From Nocardioides sp. Root240 (GTDB lineage: Bacteria; Actinomycetota; Actinomycetes; Propionibacteriales; Nocardioidaceae): 64,000 nucleotides of DNA. Made by a program: the position numbers and the translations under genes. The stretch spans positions 558,167-622,166 of the forward strand of contig NZ_LMIT01000013.1 of NCBI RefSeq assembly GCF_001428825.1, given 5' to 3'. Of the stretch, positions 1-9,614 are shown one piece after another; the stretch's first letter is position 1; every line of letters begins with the position of its first letter. The notes beneath the pieces are model-generated. The model was not told the origin of the DNA and made no database searches. It saw nothing but the letters and a program-made list of their open reading frames with translations.

Positions 1-762
1 CGTCCTGGTGCCGGTGTCGGGAAGGCCGGTGATGCGGGCCAGGAGGTGGTCGGCGGCGATCTGTCCGCGGCTGCGCTCGTCGCCTGCGGCCTTCGCGGCA
101 TCGGCGTCACGGGTCAAGGTGGCGTAGGCAGCGACGCCCTGGGCCATCGGGACCAGAGCGGTGAGGTAGGCCATCGTGTCGGGCGCGGGCCGCAGCGAGA
201 CGCGTCGTTCGGACTCGGCTCGCCGGTTCCGCTTCGCCACAGCAGCGGGGTCGAGGGCTGCGACCCGACGACGCACCAGCACCGCGAGCTCGCGGGTGCC
301 GACGCCGTGCAACGCCGAAGGGTCGGCGCAGAGCTCTTCGTCGACGGCAACACGGAGGTCCTTGTCGAGGCAGCCGGTCTCCCTGGCCAGGAGGACCGCG
401 CGGAACTCGTTGAGCGTGCCGTCGCGGAGCCGGTCCAGGGTGTGCGGCATCTCAGCGGTCAGGACCTTCGCCAGACCCAGGAGCGACTGTCCTCGATGGG
501 CCGACTCCTTGCGCGCGAGCGCGACTTCCCCGGCGACGCCGCGCCCTCGCAACCGCGCCGGCACACCACGCGCGGCTTCGTCGGCACGGCGGGCGGCGTC
601 GAAACGCGCTGCGGCCTCGGCCTGCACCGCGCGGGCGGTCGAGGTCAGCTCCTCGAGGGCCGCGATCAGGTCGATCAGCTGGGCCGCGTCGCCCTCGCAA
701 CCGCGAGCGAGCTGGTCGCGCCAAGTGGCGACCAGCTCGGCGGTGGCGAGGGAGGGTTCCAT
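1..762 (-). CDS. DUF222 / 13E12-repeat family protein, N-terminal part (C-terminus beyond window)
   Basis: An open frame of 254 codons runs from ATG at 762 to the window edge without a stop, so the gene is cut and its C-terminus is not visible. The readable part begins MEPSLATAELVATWRDQL and continues with an alanine/arginine-rich helical region (ARAVQAEAAARFDAARRADE) and LLGLAKVLTAEMPHTLDRL, typical of DUF222 (the 13E12 family of mycobacteria). Such proteins usually end in an HNH nuclease domain, which would lie to the left of base 1. The function of the family is not established; several M. tuberculosis members belong to the LexA regulon. The start fits a leaderless promoter with an SOS box directly upstream. 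Family call is firm; nuclease activity is inference. Confidence 0.82.
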   Translation of the reverse strand, partial: MEPSLATAELVATWRDQLARGCEGDAAQLIDLIAALEELTSTARAVQAEAAARFDAARRADEAARGVPARLRGRGVAGEVALARKESAHRGQSLLGLAKVLTAEMPHTLDRLRDGTLNEFRAVLLARETGCLDKDLRVAVDEELCADPSALHGVGTRELAVLVRRRVAALDPAAVAKRNRRAESERRVSLRPAPDTMAYLTALVPMAQGVAAYATLTRDADAAKAAGDERSRGQIAADHLLARITGLPDTGTRT

Positions 763-768
763 GCACTG

Positions 769-797
769 ATTCTACTTCGAACACCTGTTCGATTCAA
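769..797 (-). promoter_or_regulatory. LexA-controlled leaderless promoter (SOS box) of the DUF222 gene
   Basis: TCGAACACCTGTTCGA at 777-792 is a perfect match to the actinobacterial/mycobacterial SOS box TCGAAC-N4-GTTCGA. On the minus strand it sits between TTGAAT (797-792, -35-like) and TAGAAT (774-769, -10-like), separated by 17 bp. The -10 ends six bases before the ATG at 762, so the transcript probably starts at the start codon and lacks a leader. LexA bound here would block RNA polymerase. Motif and spacing are read directly; LexA control is inferred from the known consensus. Confidence 0.85.
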
Positions 798-1010
798 GGG
801 TCAGTGCGCAGTTTCCCCCGTTTTCTAGCGGGTTTCGGCGAACTGCCGGACCGCAACCCGACGTGCGAACCCGGCCGCCCGCCCAGCCTTCTCGTCGCTG
901 CCGCTTGAGAACGGAGCCACCGACCAGCCGTAGCGTGCCGGGAAGATCCGGGAGCACGACGCACGGGTGCAGCAAGAGAACCGATCTCCAAGGGGTTCTG
1001 ACGACAGACC

Positions 1011-4000
1011 TCAGCCCGCCAGGTGCCCCCACTCGCCGGACAGCTCGGCCCACGGCCCGACCGCGGCCAGCTCGCCGTCCACCAGTACGACGACGCGGTC
1101 CGCCTGGGCGAGCGCGGCCCGCTTCGACGTGGCGCCGATGACGGTCGTGTGGCGCTCGCGCAGCGCCGCCCACAGCTCGATCTCGGTGGCCGCGTCGAGA
1201 GCGCTGGAGACGTCGTCGGCGAGCAGCAGCTCGGCATCGGTGGCCAGCGCACGGGCCAGGGCGAGGCGCTGCACCTGTCCGCCGGAGAGACGCACGCCGC
1301 GGTGGCCGATCACGGCGTCGGGGCCACCGGCCTCGGCGACGTCCTCGCCGAGGCGCGCGGTCTCGACCGGCCGGGCGACCTCGCGGTCGTGGCCGAGCAG
1401 GATGTTGTCGGCGAAGGTGCCGGACAGCACCCGCGGCACCTGCGCGACATGGGCGACCTGGCCGGGACGCAGGAAGCTCTCCGCGTCGGCGACCTCCTCG
1501 CCGTTCCAGCGCACCGAGCCGCGGTGGTCGATCAGGCCGGCGAGCGAGGACAGCAGGCTGGACTTGCCGGAGCCGACCTGGCCGACCAGCAGCACCAGCT
1601 CGCCGCGCTCGACGACGAGGTCGACGGCGCTCGCGCCGATCGTGCCGTCGTCGTGGACCGCGGTGTAGCCGGACAGCTCGAGGCGCTCGAGCCGGACCCG
1701 CGGGGGTACGGCGGGTGCGGGCGCGGCGCCGGTGACCAGGTCGATGCCGTCGGGCAGCGCCATCAGGTCGGTGCCGCCCGCGAAGGTCGACGTCACCTGC
1801 TGCCACGCCCGGACGCCGGGGGCCTCGGTCACGACCGCGCCGGCCACCCGGCCGAACCAGTCGAAGCCGTTGACGGCCGTCGCCACCAGCAGCGCGGTCG
1901 CCAGGCCCCAGACGTCCCAGAGGTAGAGCGCCCACGCGGCGACCACGCCGACCTGGACCATCACGATCGGGACGCCGTCGAGGACGGCCTGCACCCGGTG
2001 CTCGAACACGGCGGCCTCGACCCGGCCGTCGTCGACCTTGCGGAGGTGGGCGTGCACCTGGGGCGTGCGGCCAGCGAGCTTGACCGTGCGGGCGGACTCG
2101 ACGGCCGACACGACGGCGCGGCCGAAGCGCGCCCGGGCGGCCGAGGAGCGAGCGGCCGACCGGCCGGCGATCGGGCGGCCGATCGAGGAGGCCACCGCGC
2201 TCGTGAGCATCACGACCAGCAGCACGCCGCCGGCGAGCACCGTGCCGCCGGCGATCATCGTGATGCCGGCGATCAGCAGGCCGTTGACGAAGTCGACCCA
2301 GCGGTCGGCGTACCGGGCGTAGCGGTCGGCGTCCATCGAGCGGGCGACGACCTCGCCGGGAGGCGTGCGCGGCAGGCGGTGGCCGCGGACCTGGCCGAGC
2401 AGCACCGACATCCGCACCCGGAGCATGACCTCGATCCACCAGCGCGGGTAGCGCCGGAAGGCGTCGGCGAGCAGGATCGGCGCGAACAACAGGCTGACCA
2501 CGAGGACCACGAGCAGGCTGGTGGCGGAGCCGCCGTCCTCGAGGCGCTCGACCACGCGGCCCCACAGGAACCCGGTGATCGCGCCGAGCGGGGCGAAGAT
2601 CGTCCCGCCGAGGAAGAGCACGACCGACCACGCGCCCCACCACGGCCGCACCCAGAAGGCGTGCCAGGTGCCGCGGGCCAGCGAGGAGCCCGGACCGATC
2701 TCGGGGCGCTGGGGCGGTTCGCCCGTACGACGGCGCCCACCCACGCCCACGTCGCCGAGGTCGTCCAGGTCGACCGGCTCGGCGTCGGCGAAGCCGGCGG
2801 TGTCGCTGGCGGCCAGCAGCCGGCGGAAGGGACCCTCGACCACGGCCAGCTCGTCGCGCGGTCCGTGCTGGATCACGCGACCGTGGTCGAGCACGGCCAC
2901 CGCCTCGGCCCGCTCGATCGTGCTCAGCCGGTGGGCCACCAGGATGCCGGTGCGGCCGCTGATCAGCCGGTCGGCCGCCGCGACCACGCGGGCCTCGGTC
3001 ACCGGGTCCATCCGCGCCGTCGCCTCGTCGAGCACGACGACCTGGACGTGGCGGACCAGCAGCCGGGCGAAGGCGACCAGCTGCTCCTCCCCCGCCGAGA
3101 GCGTGGTGCCGCCGGGGCCCAGCAGGGTGTCGAGCCCGTCGGGCAGGCCGGCGACCCAGTCGGTCAGGCCGAGCTCCTCGACGGCCGCCTCGACCTCCTC
3201 ACGCGCGACGGCGGCGAACAGGGTGATGTTGTCGGCGAGCGTGCCGGCCAGGATCTCGGTGCGCTGGGTGACCACGCCGACCCGGCGGCGCAGCTCGTGC
3301 AGGTCGAGCGTGGTGATGTCGGCGCCGCCCAGGAAGATCGTGCCGGGCGGCGGCTCCGCGGCCCGCGAGAGCAGCGAGGCGAGCGTCGACTTGCCCGAGC
3401 CGGTACGACCGACCAGCGCGAGGGTGTGGCCCGCCTCGACGTAGAGCGTGACGTCCTGCAGCGCGAACGACCCCTCGGCGTAGGCGAAGTCGAGGTGCCG
3501 GATCCGCAGGTCGAGGGCCCCCGTCGGAACGGACTCCCCGCCGACCGGTTCGGCCTCGACCGCGAGCAGCTGGCGCAGCCGGAGCACGGCGCCGAGCCCG
3601 GCCTGGATGTCGGGGAGCTGGTGGGCGAGGTTGTTGATCTGGCCGACGAAGATCGTCGTGACGAGGAAGAGCGTGACCAGGCGCGCGACGCCGAGGTGGT
3701 CGCCACTGACCAGCACCACGCCCGCGACGGCGATCGCCGCCAGCAGGCCGTGGAGCAGCATGCCGACCTTGATCGCGAGCTGGGCCTCGATCATCAGGAC
3801 CCGGCGGAACTTCTCGTGCACGTCGGCCGACAGCTCCGCGAGGCGTCGTACGGCGAACGACTGGCCCAGGCTCGTGCGCAGGTCGTCGCGCCCCGCCACG
3901 CCCTCCTCGAGGGCCGCGGCGTGGTCGGTCCACGCGGCCTCCTCGATCACCTTGCGGCGGGCGATCTCGCCGAGCGCGGGGCGCATGACCGCCACCGTGA

Positions 4001-4526
4001 CCGCGCCAACCAGCGGGAACAGCAGGAACGCCGGCCACCACGTGAACCCGGCGACCAGCCACATCGGCACCGAGGCGAAGCCGGTGCGCATCGCCATCCA
4101 GATCTGCTGGCGCAGCAGCGTGCCGACCTCGTGGGTGTCGTCGTCGACCCGGTCGAGCACCTCGCCGACGGCCTGCTCGGTCAGGTGGGCCAGCGGCTGC
4201 TGGAGCGCCGCGCTGAGCAGGTCACCGCGCAGCCGACCCTCGGCCCGGTCCACCACGCCCGCCCAGACCACCCGGCCGGCGGTGTCGATCGCGGCCGCGC
4301 CGACGACGAAGCAGGCCAGCCAGACGACGAGCGTCGTCGTGGGGTGGTCGGCGATCCGGCCCGCCACCACGGTGCCGAGCGCCTGCCCGAGCGCCGCGGT
4401 CGCCACCGCCCCGACGGCGAAGCCCGCCGCGGGGCTGCGCATCCGGCGCCAGTCGACGCGACGGCTGGGGTCGACGGGGACGTCGCCGGGCGCGGGAGCA
4501 GGGGCCCGGGTCAACGTCGTCGTCAC
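1011..4526 (-). CDS. Fused two-module ABC exporter (TMD-NBD-TMD-NBD)
   Basis: About 1171 aa, twice the length of an ABC half-exporter, arranged membrane domain (about 30-320), ATPase (about 340-570), membrane domain (about 630-910), ATPase (about 950-1171). Walker A motifs are GRTGSGKST near 375 and GQVGSGKSS near 984. The two ATP sites differ. NBD1 keeps the catalytic glutamate (VVVLDEATARMD) and switch histidine (VAHRLST) but has a degenerate signature LSAGE. NBD2 has a good signature LSGGQ but aspartate for the glutamate (LLLADDVSS) and no switch histidine (GATSKRA). This is the heterodimeric-exporter pattern in one chain, with one working ATP site formed by NBD1 Walker motifs plus the NBD2 signature. 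Substrate is unknown, perhaps a drug or lipid. The start could be GTG 4526 or TTG 4556; I prefer GTG because the purine-rich stretch lies too close to the TTG. Confidence 0.9.
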   Translation of the reverse strand: MTTTLTRAPAPAPGDVPVDPSRRVDWRRMRSPAAGFAVGAVATAALGQALGTVVAGRIADHPTTTLVVWLACFVVGAAAIDTAGRVVWAGVVDRAEGRLRGDLLSAALQQPLAHLTEQAVGEVLDRVDDDTHEVGTLLRQQIWMAMRTGFASVPMWLVAGFTWWPAFLLFPLVGAVTVAVMRPALGEIARRKVIEEAAWTDHAAALEEGVAGRDDLRTSLGQSFAVRRLAELSADVHEKFRRVLMIEAQLAIKVGMLLHGLLAAIAVAGVVLVSGDHLGVARLVTLFLVTTIFVGQINNLAHQLPDIQAGLGAVLRLRQLLAVEAEPVGGESVPTGALDLRIRHLDFAYAEGSFALQDVTLYVEAGHTLALVGRTGSGKSTLASLLSRAAEPPPGTIFLGGADITTLDLHELRRRVGVVTQRTEILAGTLADNITLFAAVAREEVEAAVEELGLTDWVAGLPDGLDTLLGPGGTTLSAGEEQLVAFARLLVRHVQVVVLDEATARMDPVTEARVVAAADRLISGRTGILVAHRLSTIERAEAVAVLDHGRVIQHGPRDELAVVEGPFRRLLAASDTAGFADAEPVDLDDLGDVGVGGRRRTGEPPQRPEIGPGSSLARGTWHAFWVRPWWGAWSVVLFLGGTIFAPLGAITGFLWGRVVERLEDGGSATSLLVVLVVSLLFAPILLADAFRRYPRWWIEVMLRVRMSVLLGQVRGHRLPRTPPGEVVARSMDADRYARYADRWVDFVNGLLIAGITMIAGGTVLAGGVLLVVMLTSAVASSIGRPIAGRSAARSSAARARFGRAVVSAVESARTVKLAGRTPQVHAHLRKVDDGRVEAAVFEHRVQAVLDGVPIVMVQVGVVAAWALYLWDVWGLATALLVATAVNGFDWFGRVAGAVVTEAPGVRAWQQVTSTFAGGTDLMALPDGIDLVTGAAPAPAVPPRVRLERLELSGYTAVHDDGTIGASAVDLVVERGELVLLVGQVGSGKSSLLSSLAGLIDHRGSVRWNGEEVADAESFLRPGQVAHVAQVPRVLSGTFADNILLGHDREVARPVETARLGEDVAEAGGPDAVIGHRGVRLSGGQVQRLALARALATDAELLLADDVSSALDAATEIELWAALRERHTTVIGATSKRAALAQADRVVVLVDGELAAVGPWAELSGEWGHLAG

Positions 4527-4624
4527 TGGATCGAGAGTAGTTGCCGTCGCCGACAACTTCCTCCGAATATCTTCCGGCCCCGCGCGGGTCCGAGGAACGA
4601 GGATCCGCGGGGATCAGGCCGGAA

Positions 4625-4677
4625 GGTTGAGGAGCGCCGCGACCGAGGAACGAGGTCGCGACGCGCGTCTCGAAACC
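4625..4677 (+). repeat. GGTTTCGAGAC-type intergenic repeat, copy 1
   Basis: The stretch starts GGTTGAGG and ends GTCTCGAAACC, the same termini in reverse order as copy 2 at 4758-4797, so the two face each other. Inside is an imperfect dyad (GCGACC...GGTCGC). It lies in the 247-bp gene-free stretch between the ABC exporter start and the alkylation repair gene. Looks like a short palindromic, REP-like actinobacterial element; no coding content. Confidence 0.6.
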
Positions 4678-4757
4678 CAGTTGCCGGTGCGCGACCGGTG
4701 TCCGGCTCCTTCGTGAGCGGTGTCGGGCCGGGCTCGGTCCCAGCACCCGAACCGGAG

Positions 4758-4797
4758 GGTTTCGAGACTCGGCGCTGGCGCGCCTCACACCTCAACC
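4758..4797 (+). repeat. GGTTTCGAGAC-type intergenic repeat, copy 2 (inverted)
   Basis: Begins GGTTTCGAGAC and ends CTCAACC, the reverse complement of the copy 1 ends. Its right end is six bases from the stop codon of the alkylation repair gene. Together the copies could form a large cruciform or act as terminators for the minus-strand icd operon. That role is inference. Confidence 0.6.
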
Positions 4798-4803
4798 GCC
4801 GGG

Positions 4804-5466
4804 TCACAGGTGCTTGAGGGCCTCGCGCCTGCTCAGCGGGCTCAGCTCGTGCCCCTCGACGTAGGACCGCACCCAGTCGGGGTCGGTCTTCGCTGCCTCC
4901 CGCAGCGACCACCCGACGGCCTTGCGGACGAAGAACTCGCCGTCCGCGAGGTTCGGCTCGATGACGGCGGCCAGCAGGTCGAGGTCGGTCCGGTCGCGGC
5001 GGCCGAGCTGGCTGATGATCGCGAGCCGACGTACCCAGAGGAGGTCGTCGACGGCCCACACCCGGACGATCGCCGCCGTCTCGGAGGGCCACGCGTCGTG
5101 GAGGTCGGCGATGCGGTGCGCGGCCTCGTCGACGTGGTCCCACCAGGCGCCGGTGCGCGCGACGTGCTCGTGGAAGGGCACCAGAGACAGGTCTCCGCGC
5201 AGCGGCCGCAGTCCCAGCAGCGCGGCGGCGGCGTAGCGCTCCTCGCGGTGCGTCGCGTCGTCCCACAGCTCCCGGGCCGTGGGCACCAGCTCGTCACGCG
5301 AGGTGACGCCGAGCTCGCGCACGAGCGAGCGGACCAGGCGGCGCACCTCCGGCACCCGTACGCCGAGGAAGGGCATCTCCGACTTCATGTAGGCCTGCTG
5401 CCCCGGCGCCAGACGCGCGTCGGCCGCGGCGCGCAACGAGGTGCGCACCGCGGCCGACAGCGACAT
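4804..5466 (-). CDS. DNA alkylation repair protein (AlkD-like, HEAT-like repeats)
   Basis: 220 aa, all-helical. The motif YMKSEMPFLGVRVPEVRRLV near residues 26-45 and the C-terminal VRKAVGWSLREAAKTDPDWV...LSPLSRREALKHL are hallmarks of the DNA alkylation repair (AlkC/AlkD) HEAT-like family. AlkD glycosylases remove N3- and N7-alkylpurines without base flipping. Here W and D residues in DPDWV and the conserved FVRKA are present, but I cannot assign catalytic residues with certainty. The gene starts 17 bp after the icd stop on the same strand, so it is probably co-transcribed with icd although the functions are unrelated. Family call is strong, substrate inferred. Confidence 0.88.
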   Translation of the reverse strand: MSLSAAVRTSLRAAADARLAPGQQAYMKSEMPFLGVRVPEVRRLVRSLVRELGVTSRDELVPTARELWDDATHREERYAAAALLGLRPLRGDLSLVPFHEHVARTGAWWDHVDEAAHRIADLHDAWPSETAAIVRVWAVDDLLWVRRLAIISQLGRRDRTDLDLLAAVIEPNLADGEFFVRKAVGWSLREAAKTDPDWVRSYVEGHELSPLSRREALKHL

Positions 5467-5483
5467 GGTGGTCCGGTCCGGGA

Positions 5484-7673
<2,190 letters not shown>

Positions 7674-7706
7674 GTCCGGGCGTCACTCCTGTGCCGTGGT
7701 TGGGAT

Positions 7707-7720
7707 TCTTGACGTCAAGA
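7707..7720 (-). promoter_or_regulatory. Palindrome TCTTGACGTCAAGA in the icd promoter region
   Basis: A perfect 14-bp inverted repeat with no spacer, 34 bp upstream of the icd ATG. On the minus strand it contains TTGACG, a good -35 hexamer, so a protein bound here would compete with RNA polymerase. Likely operator of a dimeric repressor or activator; which one is unknown. Confidence 0.55.
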
Positions 7721-7753
7721 TACCTGATGGCGGGGCTGGGTTCCCCTTCGGTG

Positions 7754-7776
7754 GCCACCCTAGTGATTAGGGTGGC
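7754..7776 (+). promoter_or_regulatory. Inverted repeat upstream of the aquaporin gene
   Basis: Arms GCCACCCTA and TAGGGTGGC (9 bp, perfect) around a 5-base centre, ending 51 bp before the ATG at 7828. It is either an operator or the 5' leader hairpin of the aquaporin mRNA. There is no T tract, so a terminator is less likely. Confidence 0.45.
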
Positions 7777-7827
7777 GCGTGTAACCGGCTGGTTTTCCGG
7801 GAGCCGGACCGAGGAAGGGTTGTGCCC

Positions 7828-8853
7828 ATGACACAAGACGCCAGCGCCGACCAGCAGGTCGAGACGCCCCCCACGCTCACCCAGAAGCTGCTTGCCGAGC
7901 TCCTCGGCACCTTCGTGCTCGTCTTCATCGGCTGCGGTGCCGCCGTGATGACGGGCGCCGACGTCGCCAGCACGGGCCTTGCCTTCGGCATCGCGATCGT
8001 GATGATGGCCTACGCGTTCGGACGCATCTCGGGTGGTCACTTCAACCCCGCCGTCTCCGTCGGCGCCGCCCTCGCCGGCCGCATCTCGTGGAAGGAGACC
8101 GGCCTCTACTCGGTCGCCCAGACCGCGGGCGCGCTGCTCGGCGGCCTGGTGCTGGCGTTCGTCGTCCTGGCCAGCGACATGGGCTGGGAGTTCGGCGACC
8201 CGCTGGGCAGCAACAGCTTCGGCGGCTTCGGCCAGGTCGAGGTCGGCGGCGCCCTGCTGATCGAGATCGTGCTGACCTTCATCTTCGTGCTCGTGATCCT
8301 CTCGGTCACCGACGAGCGCAACCGCGCGATCGCCGCCCAGGCCCCGCTCGCGATCGGCCTCGCGCTGGCCGCGATCCACTTCGTCGGCATCAACGCCACC
8401 GGTACGTCGGTCAACCCGGCCCGCTCCATCGGCGTCGCCTTCTGGTCCGGCGGTGACGCGATCGAGGACCTCTGGCTGTTCATCGTCGCCCCGCTCATCG
8501 GTGCCGCGATCGCCGGCGTGATCTACCCCCTGACCTTCGGCCGCGACCGCGACCCCGTCCCCGGCTCCGGGCTCAACTTCGGCGCCGGCGGCTCGTCCGA
8601 CCCGGGCTTCACCCAGCAGTGGAACCAGGGCTACGGCCAGCAGCAGCCCCAGCAGGGCTACGCCCCGGCCACGCAGACGCAGCCGATCATCCAGGACGGC
8701 TGGCAGTGGGACCCGCAGGCGCAGCAGTGGATCCCGGCCCAGCAGCAGCCGCCCGCTCCGGCCGCCCCGACGCCCGACCCGGGCCAGCCCGGTGGCCCCG
8801 GTGGCTGGGCGCCGCCGGCCAGCGACCAGACGCAGGTGCGTCCGCCGCAGTGA
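7828..8853 (+). CDS. Aquaporin / MIP-family channel with a Q/P-rich C-terminal tail
   Basis: 341 aa. Six membrane helices span roughly residues 15-245, with the two pore NPA motifs SGGHFNPAVSVG (near 73) and GTSVNPARSIG (near 196), as in AqpZ-type water or small-solute channels. The segment after about residue 250 is unusual: glutamine, proline and tyrosine rich (QQPQQGYAP...), with a DGWQWDPQAQQWIP stretch typical of actinobacterial cytoplasmic tails, then PGQPGGPGG. AqpZ itself is only about 230 aa. The start is ATG 7828, eight bases after GAGGAAGGG; the in-frame GTG at 7822 is too close to that ribosome site. Water versus glycerol selectivity cannot be decided here. Confidence 0.92.
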   Translation: MTQDASADQQVETPPTLTQKLLAELLGTFVLVFIGCGAAVMTGADVASTGLAFGIAIVMMAYAFGRISGGHFNPAVSVGAALAGRISWKETGLYSVAQTAGALLGGLVLAFVVLASDMGWEFGDPLGSNSFGGFGQVEVGGALLIEIVLTFIFVLVILSVTDERNRAIAAQAPLAIGLALAAIHFVGINATGTSVNPARSIGVAFWSGGDAIEDLWLFIVAPLIGAAIAGVIYPLTFGRDRDPVPGSGLNFGAGGSSDPGFTQQWNQGYGQQQPQQGYAPATQTQPIIQDGWQWDPQAQQWIPAQQQPPAPAAPTPDPGQPGGPGGWAPPASDQTQVRPPQ

Positions 8854-8883
8854 CCTGCTGCTGAACCTGCTGGACCGCTCGAC

Positions 8884-9519
8884 CTAACGGGGCTCGTCGT
8901 ACGCGACGAGCCCCGTTCCGTCTGCCTGGACGAGGCCGACGCCACGGGCGTACACCTCCCGGCGAACGACGGTGTCGTCACGGAGCTCGAGGGTCACGGT
9001 GTCGTCGTACTCCCCCAGCGGTACGTCGACCGCGGCATCGACCGCGACGACCGACGCCACCTCGTCGACCCCCGGCGCGAGCCCGGTGCGGAACCCGTCC
9101 CCACGCCGTGGCTCGGCCGGCATGGCCAGGCCTGCCTCGGCACCGGACTCGCCCGCGAGCCACGCGCCCTCGCGACCGAACCACCACACGTTGCCGCGCT
9201 CGTCCTGCGCGTACAGGTCGCGGGTCTGCTCGCCGTCCGCGGTGGTCCGCACCAGGGCAGTGGTGGCGACGCCGGCGACCTCGCGGCCGGGCTCGACGCT
9301 CACCACGAGCCTGGCCGTGGCGGCGCCGTACTCCCAGCGGGTGCCGGGCTCGAGCGGGAACCACGGGTTGTCGACTCCTCCGACGAAGTCGGACGGGTCG
9401 GGGTCGGGCGTGGGCACGACGAGCTCGTCGACGCCCGACGGGGCGCTCGGCGCGGACGCGGAGCCGCACCCGGAGAGGGTCATGAGCGCCGCGGCTGCGA
9501 GGAGGGCGCGGGTCCGCAT
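8884..9519 (-). CDS. Putative exported lipoprotein of unknown function
   Basis: 211 aa with a classical lipoprotein signal: MRTRALLAAAALM then the lipobox LSGC (Cys near 18), followed by a serine/proline linker. The mature part begins GVDNPWFPLEPGTRWEYGAAT and contains YAQDERGNVWWFGREGAW, ending in a beta-rich region. The NPWFPLxPGT opening is found in many secreted actinobacterial proteins without known function. The gene is convergent with the aquaporin gene; a hairpin overlapping its last codons probably terminates both. No catalytic motif recognised. Confidence 0.75.
   Translation of the reverse strand: MRTRALLAAAALMTLSGCGSASAPSAPSGVDELVVPTPDPDPSDFVGGVDNPWFPLEPGTRWEYGAATARLVVSVEPGREVAGVATTALVRTTADGEQTRDLYAQDERGNVWWFGREGAWLAGESGAEAGLAMPAEPRRGDGFRTGLAPGVDEVASVVAVDAAVDVPLGEYDDTVTLELRDDTVVRREVYARGVGLVQADGTGLVAYDEPR
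8886..8917 (+). terminator. Bidirectional terminator hairpin between aquaporin and lipoprotein genes
   Basis: A perfect 14-bp stem (AACGGGGCTCGTCG / CGACGAGCCCCGTT) with loop TACG. It overlaps the stop and final codons of the minus-strand lipoprotein gene and lies 33 bp after the aquaporin stop. The GC-rich stem lacks a long U tract, as is common in high-GC actinobacteria. Confidence 0.7.
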
Positions 9520-9614
9520 GCGGTCATCGTCTCGTACCCGTGCCCGCCTCCCCGCGTCGGCCCGGGCGCTGCTAGCGTCGCGGAGTCCACTGATCCTCTC
9601 GAAGGAGTGTCCCT

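Noticed and set aside
793..1010. A further small gene or mobile element remnant between the DUF222 promoter and the ABC exporter stop
   Set aside because: 218 bp with no start/ribosome-site combination, no strong hairpin and no recognisable protein in any frame.
1023..4817. A 1264-codon open frame on the plus strand opposite the ABC exporter
   Set aside because: Its composition is that of a high-GC antisense shadow (Gly/Arg/Asp/His rich, no domains) and the opposite strand encodes a clear ABC exporter.
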